Assembly (NCBI GenBank): GCA_016218905.1
Contig: JACRCS010000289.1
Location: 1 to 18,442, forward strand
DNA: 18,442 nt
Source: Deltaproteobacteria bacterium
Lineage (GTDB): Bacteria > Desulfobacterota_C > Deferrisomatia > Deferrisomatales > JACRMM01
Reading direction: 5' to 3'
The notes beneath the pieces were generated by a model. The model did no database searches, was not told the DNA's origin, and saw only the letters and a program-made list of their open reading frames with translations. The stretch's first letter is position 1. Each line of letters begins with the position of its first letter. The position numbers were made by a program, and so were the translations under genes. Shown piece after piece: positions 8,077-15,258 of this stretch.

Positions 8077-10842
8077 CTATCGCGCCGCCCTCGGCCCGGG
8101 CGTCCCCGCCCTCGAGAGCCGCTCGATCACCCTTCCGAGCTCGTCGATGTTTCGTCCGTACCCGGCCCAGTCCCCCGCTCTCTGCGCTTCCAGGGCCTTC
8201 CGGTAGAGGTCTCTGGCCAGCGACCAGTCGGGGAGGGCGGCCGGCTGCGGAACCCCGGTCGGAGCGCCCGGTGCGGCGACCGCCGCCCCCGCCTGCGCCG
8301 TCTCGATCCGTTCCCCGAAGACCTTGGAGAGGGCCGTCCCGAGATCCGGCTCCATCGCGACCCGATCGCCGAAGACCACGATGACGCGGGTGAGCGCCGG
8401 CATCGCCGTCTGCTCGGCTTGCAGGTAGAGCGGCTGGACGTAGAGGAGCGACTCGCGCACCGGCAGGACGAGCATGTTGCCGAAGAGCGCGCGGCTCCCC
8501 CGCTGGTTCCAGAGCGAGAGCTGCTGGGAGATGATCGGGTCCTGGTTGATCCGGGCGCTCACCTGGTCGGGCCCGAGGACCAGCCTCTGTTTGGGCAGCG
8601 TGTAGACCAGCCGCTGCCCGTAGTCCGGAGCGTCGGACTTGGCGGCCATCCAGGCGATCAGATTGTCCTTGCTGCGGGGCGTGAAGGGCAGCATCAGGAG
8701 GAACTGGGCGCGATCGGACTCCGGCGGCCGCATGACGACGTGGAAGGCCGGCATCGGCCGGCCGCTCGCTTCGCCGGGCCGCGCCCACTGGTCCTCCTTG
8801 TTGTAGAACACCTGTGGATCCCGCATGTGATAGGTCTTGAAGACCTCCGCCTGGATCGTAAAGAGGTCCTCCGGGTAGCGGAAGTGGGCACTCACGGACG
8901 GGGGCGCGGAGGCTCCGTCGAGGATGAGCCCCGGGAAGATCCGGCGCCAGGCCGCGAGCACGGGCTCGGGAGGGCCGAAGGCGTAGAAGCGGGTGGTGCC
9001 GTCGTACGCGTCGACCGTCACCTTCACGGGGTTTCGGATGTAGTTGATCCGCTCTCCCACCGGCTGGGAGTAGGGGTAGTGCGCGGACTGGGTATAGCCG
9101 TCGAGGATCCAGACGATCCGGCCGTCGACGAGGGCCGGGTACGGATCCCGGTCCAGGGCGAGCCACGGCGCGAGCTTGCCCACCCGGTCGCGGATCCGCC
9201 GATAGAAGAGGATCCGGCTCGTCGGGTGGATGTACTCGGAGAGGAGGATCTTCGCGGACCCGAACCGGAGCGAGAAGAGCGCCCGACGCAGGAGCCCCTT
9301 CAGGGGCACCCCCGCCTGGCCCGCGTAGGCGGTCACCGCGTTCTTGTCCCCCACCGGGTAGTCGAACTCCGGCTGCCCGCTCCCGACGATCACGTAGTTC
9401 GAGGTCTCCTCCCCGAAGTAGATGCCCGGCCGGGTGATCTTCAGGTCAGTCGTGCTCGCGGGAGGGATGTCCTTCACCAGAAACGTCGGCAGGCCGTTGG
9501 CCGCCCCCTCACCCACCGGGCTCACGACCGCGCCGTACCCGTGGGTGTAGACGAGGTGCTGGTTCACCCACGTCTTCGCCTGCTCGGAGAGCTGGTCGAT
9601 GTTCAACTCGCGCACCGAGAGGAGCACCTGCCGGAGCTTCCCGTCGATCACGTAGCGGTCGATGTCCACGTCGGCGAAGTCGTAGTAGAACCGGATCTCC
9701 TGGAGCTGCTTGTAGGTCTGGGTGACGATCTGCGGGTCCCAGAGCCGCACGTTCTCGATCGTCGCCCGCTCTGCCTGGAGATCGGTCCCCGTGAGGCGGT
9801 CGTCGGCCGCGAACGGGCGCTCGGTGATCCCCTCGAGGTCGAAGGCCTTCCGGGTCGCCTCGATGTTGCGCTTGATGAACGGCGCCTCGGCCGCGATCTC
9901 GTTGGGCGTCACCCGGAACTGCTGGACGACGGCCGGGTAGAGGTGCCCGACGAGGAGCCACGCGGCGGCCCAGAGGCCCACGGCCACGCCCGGAAGCTTC
10001 CACCCCCGGAAGCGGATGTTGATGAGGAGCACGACGGCGGAGAGGGCCGCGACCACCATCAGGATCCGGAGCGCAGGGAGCTGCGCGTACACGTCCGTAT
10101 AGGAGGCGCCGAGCACCTGGCCCCGCGGCGAGAGGTTGAGCTCGTAGACCTGGACGTAGTAGTCGAAGACCTTGGAGAGGGCCACGAGCCCCATGATGAC
10201 CGAGATGTGGGCCTTCACGTGGGGCTCGAACCCTCCGAGCCGGTCCCAGGGCCGGATCGCGCCGTCGAAGACGTGGACCGCGGCGGAGGCCATCAGGGTG
10301 AAGATGAGGAGGCCCGTGAGCCAGTCGGCCGCGAGCCGCAGGGCGGGCAGGGAGAAGACGAAGAAGCCGATGTCCTTCCCGAACTGGGGATCGGCTTCGC
10401 CGAAGCTCCCGCCTTGGAACGCGAGCTGGAAGACGGACCAGCGGTCCGCGATGGCCGAGCCCAAGAGCACGGCGAGGACGGCCGCCGCCACGAAAAGAAT
10501 CCGGTCGATGTACGGGTCGAAGCGCTCGCGAAGCCGTAGGATGGCCTGCTCGAGATCGACGCGGAGGTCGCCCGTCCGGCCGGCGCGGGCCCTCGGGGCC
10601 ATCCGGCGCGCCACCGCGATGTTCCCGTAGAGGATCAGGAAAAAGAGCAGGCCGAAGGCGCCGCCCGTGGCCAGGCGGGTCCAGAACATCGTCCAGAAAA
10701 CCGCTTCCTGGCCGAGCTCCTGGTACCACAGGAGGTCCGTCGCGAAGCCGACGATCTCGCTCGACCCCGCGGAGATGAGGAAGAAGGCCGCGACCAGGAA
10801 GAGTGGCAGAAACCGCCAGCCGCGGGTGCGTCCGAGAGCCAT
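8077..10842 (-). CDS. UPF0182 (COG1615) family membrane protein
   Basis: A 921-residue protein matching UPF0182 along its length. The N-terminal third carries about seven hydrophobic segments, beginning RFLPLFLVAAFFLIS and including TDLLWYQELGQEAVFW, typical of the family. A large, probably extracytoplasmic region follows with hallmark stretches THGYGAVVSPVGEG and GIYFGEETSNYVIVG. The C-terminus, after a Pro/Ala-rich linker, is a short charged helical segment also seen in relatives. The family has no firmly established biochemical role. ATG at 10842 is preferred over the adjacent in-frame GTG (10845) because GGAGG then sits at 5 nt rather than 2 nt. The gene precedes the antiporter by 12 bp, suggesting an operon. 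Function here is unknown; the context suggests envelope or ion-related work. Confidence 0.92.
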   Translation of the reverse strand: MALGRTRGWRFLPLFLVAAFFLISAGSSEIVGFATDLLWYQELGQEAVFWTMFWTRLATGGAFGLLFFLILYGNIAVARRMAPRARAGRTGDLRVDLEQAILRLRERFDPYIDRILFVAAAVLAVLLGSAIADRWSVFQLAFQGGSFGEADPQFGKDIGFFVFSLPALRLAADWLTGLLIFTLMASAAVHVFDGAIRPWDRLGGFEPHVKAHISVIMGLVALSKVFDYYVQVYELNLSPRGQVLGASYTDVYAQLPALRILMVVAALSAVVLLINIRFRGWKLPGVAVGLWAAAWLLVGHLYPAVVQQFRVTPNEIAAEAPFIKRNIEATRKAFDLEGITERPFAADDRLTGTDLQAERATIENVRLWDPQIVTQTYKQLQEIRFYYDFADVDIDRYVIDGKLRQVLLSVRELNIDQLSEQAKTWVNQHLVYTHGYGAVVSPVGEGAANGLPTFLVKDIPPASTTDLKITRPGIYFGEETSNYVIVGSGQPEFDYPVGDKNAVTAYAGQAGVPLKGLLRRALFSLRFGSAKILLSEYIHPTSRILFYRRIRDRVGKLAPWLALDRDPYPALVDGRIVWILDGYTQSAHYPYSQPVGERINYIRNPVKVTVDAYDGTTRFYAFGPPEPVLAAWRRIFPGLILDGASAPPSVSAHFRYPEDLFTIQAEVFKTYHMRDPQVFYNKEDQWARPGEASGRPMPAFHVVMRPPESDRAQFLLMLPFTPRSKDNLIAWMAAKSDAPDYGQRLVYTLPKQRLVLGPDQVSARINQDPIISQQLSLWNQRGSRALFGNMLVLPVRESLLYVQPLYLQAEQTAMPALTRVIVVFGDRVAMEPDLGTALSKVFGERIETAQAGAAVAAPGAPTGVPQPAALPDWSLARDLYRKALEAQRAGDWAGYGRNIDELGRVIERLSRAGTPGPRAAR

Positions 10843-10906
10843 CACCGCCTCCGCCTTCGAGCGGGCGTCCCGGGGGGGGCCGCCCCGATTTGTTGGAAAG
10901 AGGCGT

Positions 10907-10935
10907 AGTGTAGACGCGCCCTGCGAAAACGTCGA
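10907..10935 (-). promoter_or_regulatory. Candidate promoter for UPF0182-antiporter operon
   Basis: On the minus strand TCGACG (10930-10935), a 17-nt spacer and TACACT (10907-10912) each match four of six sigma70 consensus bases, about 65 bp upstream of the UPF0182 ATG. If real, the operon can be transcribed independently of the aconitase genes upstream. Confidence 0.3.
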
Positions 10936-10996
10936 GGCTCGCAGCGGGCTCCAGCCTTCAGGGGGACCGAAGGGACGCAGGGACCTCAGCGACGCA

Positions 10997-11028
10997 AGGG
11001 ACCACTAGGACCAATAGGACCGGTCCCT
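10997..11028. repeat. Inverted repeat between aconitase and UPF0182
   Basis: Arms AGGGACC (10997-11003) and GGTCCCT (11022-11028) flank an 18-nt loop containing two AGGACC copies. The element lies just downstream of the aconitase stop and may act as a 3' hairpin or weak terminator. No T-run follows on the minus strand. Confidence 0.5.
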
Positions 11029-11029
11029 C

Positions 11030-11065
11030 AAGTCCCTTAAGTCCCTTGAGTCCCTTAAGTCCCTC
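11030..11065. repeat. Four-copy 9-bp tandem repeat, RAGTCCCTY
   Basis: AAGTCCCTT (11030), AAGTCCCTT (11039), GAGTCCCTT (11048) and AAGTCCCTC (11057) follow each other without gaps. The aconitase stop codon (TAA, 11055-11057 on the minus strand) lies at the junction of the third and fourth copies, so the array has run into the 3' end of the coding sequence. The repeat core is complementary to the AGGGAC arm of the neighbouring inverted repeat, so alternative pairings are possible. Confidence 0.85.
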
Positions 11066-13007
11066 CCTCGGCCCCGATCAGGTGCTTCCTCACGTAGTTC
11101 AGCGTCCCGCCCGCGACGAGCTCGTTTCGCTCGCGCTCGGTCGCCTCCAGGAGCAGCGTGAACGTCTTACCGCCCGCCTCGACCGGGATCCTCCTTTCGC
11201 CCGCGGCGATCTTCTTCCGGAGCTCCGGAAAGCGGAGCTTCGCTCCGAGCTTCAACTGCCCGTAGTCGGCCGGATTCTCGAAGAGGAGGGGGACGATGCC
11301 GTAGTTGACGAGGTTCGCCCTGTGGATGCGGGCGAAGCTCTTGGCAATCTTCGCCCGGACTCCCAGGTACCGGGGCGCGAGCGCGGCGTGCTCCCGGCTC
11401 GAGCCCTGGCCGTAGTTCTCCCCGGCGACGACCACGGCCTTCCCCGCCGCCCGGCACCGCGCCGGGACGTCGGAGGCGATCGGGGAGAAGACGTGCTGGC
11501 TGATCGCCTCGATGTTCGAGCGCAGCGGCAGGACCTGCGCTCCCGCCGGCATGATGGTGTCCGTCGAGACGTCGTCGCCGACGACGATCGTCACCTCGGC
11601 GTCGAGCTCCTCCGGAAGCGCGTCGAGGTCGGGGAAGCGTTTGATGTTCGGCCCGCGAAGGATTTCGACGGAGCTTCCGTCGGCCGGCGGGGAGAGGATC
11701 GCCGAGGTCTCGACCAGGTACCGCTCCGGGTCCTTCGCCCTCGGGTAGGGGATCTCCTTCCCGAGGTCCCTCGGGTCGGTGATCATGCCCTTCAGCGCCG
11801 CGGCCGCTGCCGTCTCCGGGGAGCAGAGATAGACGCGGTCGTCCTTCGTCCCCGAGCGGCCGGGGAAGTTCCGCGGGAAGGTGCGCAGGCTCACCTGGCC
11901 GGTCCCCGGCGCCTGGCCCATCCCGATGCAGCCGAGGCAGCCGGGCTCGTTCACGATGGCGCCGGACTTGAGGAGCGAGAGGGCCCCTCCCTGCTCCAGC
12001 ACGTTCAGGAGCACCTGGCGGCTGCCGGGGTTGATGTGCATCGTGACGTTCGGGTGGACGGTGCGCCCCTCCAGGATCCGGGCGGTGACCGTGAGGTCCC
12101 GGAAGGACGAGTTGACGCTGCTCCCCACGATCACCTGGTGGACGGCCGTCCCCGCGACCTCCCGGACCGGCACCACGTTGCCCGGCGACTGAGGGCAGGC
12201 GATGAGCGGCTCGAGCTTGGAGAGGTCGATCTCGTCCCGCTCGTCGTACGTGGCGCCCTCGTCGGCCGCGAGCGGGGTCCAGTCGCTTCCCCTGCCCTGG
12301 GCCACGAGGTACGCCCGGGTGTTCTCGTCGGAGGGGAAGATCGACGTCGTGGCGCCGGTCTCCGCGCCCATGTTCCCGATGGTCTCGCGGTCGGTGGCCG
12401 AGAGGCTCGCCACGCCCGGGCCGTAGTACTCGATGATGGTCCCGAGACACCCGTTCACCCCGCGCCGCCGCAGCATCTCCAGGATGACGTCCTTGGCGCT
12501 CACCCACTCGGGCAGTGCCCCGGCGAGCTTTACGCCGAGCACCTTGGGGCAGGGCAGGTGGTAGGGGTAGCCCGCCATGGCGAGCGCGGCGTCGAGGCCG
12601 CCCGCCCCGATGGCGAGCATGGAGACGCCCGCCGCGCCCGGGGTGTGGCTGTCGGCCCCGATCATCGTCTTCCCGGGAACGCCGAAGCGCTCCATGTGCA
12701 CCTGGTGGGAGACGCCGTTGCCGGGACGGCTGTAGAGAATCCCGAAGCGGGCGCAGGCGGTCTGGAGGAAGAGATGGTCGTCGGCGTTCTTGTGATCGGT
12801 CTGGAGCAGGTTGTGGTCCACGTACTGGACGCACCGCTCGGCCCGTACCCGCTCCAGGCCCAGGGCCTCGAAGGAGAGCATGGCCATCGTTCCGGTGGCG
12901 TCCTGGAGGAGCACGTGATCCATGCGGACCGCGATCTCCTTGCCGGGAACGAGCTCGCCCTCGACAAGGTGGGCCTTGAGGAGCTTTCGCGTGAGGTTCT
13001 CGCCCAT
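11055..13007 (-). CDS. acn: Aconitate hydratase, short Aquifex-type
   Basis: A 650-residue aconitase interconverting citrate and isocitrate in the TCA cycle; its length fits the Aquifex-type group rather than the roughly 900-residue AcnA. The catalytic domain has GADSHTPGAAG (117-127) with the Asp-Ser-His active-site triplet. The C-x2-C cluster pair is PGCLGCIGMG (Cys357, Cys360). The swivel domain carries GDDVSTDTIMPAG (478-489) and GQGSSREHAAL (533-543), the catalytic Ser/Arg loop. The loop that usually reads GSCTNS and supplies the third cluster Cys reads GSSVNS (295-300), so that Cys is Ser297; Cys271 is a possible substitute. The ATG at 13007 has GGAGGGAG directly upstream. bamD ends 74 bp upstream in the same direction. 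The reading frame is open further upstream but the family begins at MGENLTRK. Confidence 0.93.
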   Translation of the reverse strand: MGENLTRKLLKAHLVEGELVPGKEIAVRMDHVLLQDATGTMAMLSFEALGLERVRAERCVQYVDHNLLQTDHKNADDHLFLQTACARFGILYSRPGNGVSHQVHMERFGVPGKTMIGADSHTPGAAGVSMLAIGAGGLDAALAMAGYPYHLPCPKVLGVKLAGALPEWVSAKDVILEMLRRRGVNGCLGTIIEYYGPGVASLSATDRETIGNMGAETGATTSIFPSDENTRAYLVAQGRGSDWTPLAADEGATYDERDEIDLSKLEPLIACPQSPGNVVPVREVAGTAVHQVIVGSSVNSSFRDLTVTARILEGRTVHPNVTMHINPGSRQVLLNVLEQGGALSLLKSGAIVNEPGCLGCIGMGQAPGTGQVSLRTFPRNFPGRSGTKDDRVYLCSPETAAAAALKGMITDPRDLGKEIPYPRAKDPERYLVETSAILSPPADGSSVEILRGPNIKRFPDLDALPEELDAEVTIVVGDDVSTDTIMPAGAQVLPLRSNIEAISQHVFSPIASDVPARCRAAGKAVVVAGENYGQGSSREHAALAPRYLGVRAKIAKSFARIHRANLVNYGIVPLLFENPADYGQLKLGAKLRFPELRKKIAAGERRIPVEAGGKTFTLLLEATERERNELVAGGTLNYVRKHLIGAEGGT

Positions 13008-13081
13008 GATCTCCCTCCGGACAGGGTGCGCGGCCGTCAGGAGCTTAGCCGCGTCCAGGAGGGGGGCAAGCGAGGGCGCTG

Positions 13082-13723
13082 CTACTTCTTCTTCGCTTCG
13101 AGCTCGGCGACGAGCTTCCAGGCCTCCGGAACCACGGCCGCGTCGGGGTAGTTCCGAAGGAGGACCTGGATCCGCTCCACCGCGGCGTCGTACTTCTTCC
13201 TCCGGACGTAGTAGCGCGCGACGTGGAGCTCGTGGGAGGCGAGCGTCTCCCGGGCTTGGGCCAGGCGCTTTCGCGCGTCCTCGGTGAACTCGCTGGCGGG
13301 GTAGGCGTTGAGGAGCTTCTGGAACGCCTCGGCGGCGTTTCGGGTACCGGTCTGGTCGCGGTCTTCCTTTTGGGCGAGCTTCAGGTAGGCCAGCCCGCGG
13401 TTGTACTGGGCGTACGCCGCCTTGGGGTGCGTGGGATGGAGCTCCGTGAACGTCTTGTACGCGCCCGCCGCCTCCTCCCACTTCTCCTGCTTGAAGAGGG
13501 AGTCCGCGCTGAGGAGCTCGGCCTCCACGGCGTAGTTCGAAAACGGCGACTCGTCCCGGATGTGGTCCAGGAGTCTCTGCGCTTCGGCCCAATCCGACTT
13601 CTCGATGGCCTTGACCGCCTGGCGGTAGAGGTCCTCCGGAGGCGCGGTGGGGACCTTCTTGGGCGCGGCGCACGCGCCGAGGAGCGCCAGCAGGCAGAAG
13701 CAGAGAATCCGAGCTCTCTTCAT
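13082..13723 (-). CDS. bamD: BamD-like outer-membrane assembly lipoprotein
   Basis: A 213-residue lipoprotein. The N-terminus [18 protein letters not shown] is a type II signal with lipobox LGAC, so Cys18 would be lipidated. The rest is tandem TPR-like helices ([20 protein letters not shown], then repeats with [16 protein letters not shown]), matching BamD/YfiO, the essential periplasmic component of the beta-barrel assembly machine. It is slightly shorter than the E. coli protein. Its ATG overlaps the mtnA stop as ATGA, implying translational coupling, and a GGAGGGG run lies about 8 nt upstream. A generic TPR lipoprotein (CpoB-like) is the main alternative, but repeat pattern and length favour BamD. 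Confidence 0.87.
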   Translation of the reverse strand: MKRARILCFCLLALLGACAAPKKVPTAPPEDLYRQAVKAIEKSDWAEAQRLLDHIRDESPFSNYAVEAELLSADSLFKQEKWEEAAGAYKTFTELHPTHPKAAYAQYNRGLAYLKLAQKEDRDQTGTRNAAEAFQKLLNAYPASEFTEDARKRLAQARETLASHELHVARYYVRRKKYDAAVERIQVLLRNYPDAAVVPEAWKLVAELEAKKK

Positions 13724-14784
13724 CGTGCAACCCCTCCGACGAGGCGTTCGCGCCGGAGCCGCTCCAGGCTCTCCCGGTAGGGAGGCCGGGCGACGCCGAG
13801 CTCCGTGATCATGGCCGAGACGTTCGCCGCCGGGGTGACGTCGAAGGCCGGGTTCCAGACGCCCACGCCCTCGGGCGCCAGGTGCGCTCCCGCGCAGTGG
13901 GTGAGCTCCGCCGGGGCGCGCTCCTCGATGGGGATCTCCTCGCCCGAGACGAGCGAGAAGTCGATGGTCGAGAGCGGAGCGGCCACGTAGAAGGGGACGG
14001 CGTTCTCCCGGGCGAGGACCGAGACCGAGTAGGTACCGATCTTGTTCGCCACGTCCCCGTTGGCCGCGATGCGATCAGCGCCGACGATCACGGCGTCGAC
14101 GCCTCCGAGCTTCAGCCGGTAGCCGGCCATGTTGTCCGCGATCAACGTCACGGGCACGCCGTCCCGCTGCAGCTCCCACGCGGTGAGGCGGCACCCCTGG
14201 AGGAAGGGCCGCGTCTCGTCGGCGATCACGTGGACGCGCTTGCCCGCCTCGACGGCCGCCCGCACGACGCCGAGGGCCGTCCCGTAACCGGCCGTCGCCA
14301 GCGCCCCGGCGTTGCAGTGGGTGAGCACGGTGCACGGGTCCGGCAGGAGCTCCGCGCCGAAGCGGCCCATGCGCCGGTTCGCCTCCACGTCCTCCCGGCA
14401 GACGAGCTCCGCCTCGGCGACGAGCGCCTCGGCGACGCGGGCCGGAAGCTCGCCCGCGAGCGACTGCGCCTTCGCGCGCATCCGCTCGATCGCCCAGAAG
14501 AGGTTGACCGCCGTGGGCCGGGTCGCGGCGAGGGCCGCCATGGCGCCTTCCAGCTCCCGGCGAAACGCCTCGGAAGAAAACCCCGAGAACTCCCGGGCCG
14601 CGAGCGCGACCCCGTACGCCGCCGCGACCCCGATGGCCGGCGCCCCGCGGACGATCATGTCCGAAATTGCGCGGACCACCGCGCGGTAGTCGAGGCACTC
14701 CCGATACACTTCCTGCCGGGGAAGGAGCGTCTGGTCCAGCAGCACCAGCCGGTCCCCCATCCACTCGAGGGTCTGGAAACTCAT
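13720..14784 (-). CDS. mtnA: Methylthioribose-1-phosphate isomerase (MtnA)
   Basis: A 354-residue member of the eIF2B-like aldose isomerase family. MtnA converts 5-methylthioribose 1-phosphate to 5-methylthioribulose 1-phosphate in methionine salvage. The substrate-binding signature [15 protein letters not shown] is at 44-58. The catalytic Cys is Cys157 in [11 protein letters not shown] and the catalytic Asp is Asp237 in [12 protein letters not shown], close to their positions in B. subtilis MtnA (160 and 240). The ATG at 14784 is preferred over upstream in-frame sequence because the protein then begins [19 protein letters not shown] like relatives, with GGAG 5 nt upstream. It heads the minus-strand gene run and overlaps bamD by 4 bases. 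A ribose-1,5-bisphosphate isomerase role, seen in some relatives, is less likely. Confidence 0.93.
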   Translation of the reverse strand: MSFQTLEWMGDRLVLLDQTLLPRQEVYRECLDYRAVVRAISDMIVRGAPAIGVAAAYGVALAAREFSGFSSEAFRRELEGAMAALAATRPTAVNLFWAIERMRAKAQSLAGELPARVAEALVAEAELVCREDVEANRRMGRFGAELLPDPCTVLTHCNAGALATAGYGTALGVVRAAVEAGKRVHVIADETRPFLQGCRLTAWELQRDGVPVTLIADNMAGYRLKLGGVDAVIVGADRIAANGDVANKIGTYSVSVLARENAVPFYVAAPLSTIDFSLVSGEEIPIEERAPAELTHCAGAHLAPEGVGVWNPAFDVTPAANVSAMITELGVARPPYRESLERLRRERLVGGVAR

Positions 14785-14971
14785 GGGAACTCCAGGGAGT
14801 AAGACGAAGGGGCACCTTAGCATAGGCGGGGAGAGAGGGGCTACTGGGAAGGAGGAGGAAGCTTCGAATCAACTCGGGGGCGGTGCCGGCCGGGACGGCC
14901 CCATGCCGCGACGTCCAGGAGGGGCGTGAGCGGTCCTTCGGTTCGTCCGCTTTGAAACCGCGAAGTTGTTC

Positions 14972-15006
14972 TGGTCAAATCGCCAGAGAACCTGGTCAAT
15001 CGACCA
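14972..15006. promoter_or_regulatory. Two operator-like palindromes spaced 21 bp apart
   Basis: TGGTCAAATCGCCA (14972-14985) and TGGTCAATCGACCA (14993-15006) share TGGTCAA and end in CCA. The second is a symmetric TGGTC-4-GACCA palindrome; the first is an imperfect copy. The 21-bp spacing equals two helical turns, placing both on the same DNA face. The pattern resembles operators of GntR/FadR-type regulators, but the regulator is not in view. They lie just upstream of the candidate -35 at 15018. Confidence 0.4.
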
Positions 15007-15017
15007 CATCTTCCCTC

Positions 15018-15046
15018 TTGACGCGCTCGATCCGCTGCAGGATTTT
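15018..15046 (+). promoter_or_regulatory. Candidate promoter for the multiheme cytochrome
   Basis: TTGACG (15018-15023) matches five of six -35 bases. A 17-nt spacer leads to GATTTT (15041-15046), a poor -10. The paired operator sites end 11 bp upstream, an arrangement typical of an activator compensating for a weak -10. Transcription would begin near 15053 and leave a leader of about 205 nt. Confidence 0.35.
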
Positions 15047-15085
15047 CGGGAAACCCGGGCCTGGAGCCGCAAGAATAATTTCAAA

Positions 15086-15105
15086 ACCAGGTCCGGACTC
15101 CTGGT
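15086..15105 (+). promoter_or_regulatory. Leader hairpin upstream of the cytochrome
   Basis: ACCAGG (15086-15091) and CCTGGT (15100-15105) form a perfect 6-bp stem around an 8-nt loop. It falls in the predicted transcribed leader. Its role is unknown. Confidence 0.4.
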
Positions 15106-15219
15106 GCAACTCTAATGTCATCGCGCCCTTGAGCAGCCTTGTCTTGGGAATGTCTTCTCTTCCCACAGAGTGCGGCACAACAGATGCTTGCCGCCCGGGG
15201 CGCTGCAATTCTTTCCTTG

Positions 15220-15250
15220 CGAGGCCGGGATCGAGCCTCGACATCGGAGG
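15220..15250 (+). promoter_or_regulatory. Mutually exclusive hairpins around the cytochrome ribosome binding site
   Basis: CGAGGC (15220-15225) pairs perfectly with GCCTCG (15235-15240), leaving the Shine-Dalgarno GGAGG (15246-15250) free, 8 nt before the ATG. The segment CCTC (15236-15239) can instead pair with GAGG (15247-15250), covering the Shine-Dalgarno. The complementarities are seen directly; a switching role is inference. Confidence 0.35.
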
Positions 15251-15258
15251 TACGAGAC

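Larger units (their letters stand above)
14785..15258. other. 474-bp divergent regulatory region between mtnA and the cytochrome
   Basis: No gene is supported here. The part near mtnA (14785-14940) shows nothing convincing. The part nearer the cytochrome holds a motif shared with the spacer upstream of the cyclase (14951-14973), two operator-like palindromes, a candidate promoter and at least two leader hairpins, listed separately. I looked for a cyclic-dinucleotide (GEMM) riboswitch, known upstream of Geobacter cytochromes, and did not find its conserved core. Confidence 0.6.

Noticed and set aside
7237..10539. A 1100-codon plus-strand open frame
   Set aside because: It is antisense to the antiporter and UPF0182 genes, both with clear family motifs. 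Its translation is a Glu/Arg/Val/Pro-rich low-complexity sequence typical of antisense frames in high-GC DNA.
11046..13151. A 701-codon plus-strand open frame
   Set aside because: It is antisense to aconitase and shows the same low-complexity composition with no recognisable domain.
15053..15220. A GEMM (cyclic-dinucleotide) riboswitch upstream of the cytochrome
   Set aside because: The leader lacks the conserved GEMM core sequences; only generic hairpins are visible.
15139..15258. A 40-codon N-terminal extension of the cytochrome
   Set aside because: GGAGG 8 nt before the ATG at 15259, and a signal-peptide core already about 36 residues in from that start, make the shorter protein more likely.
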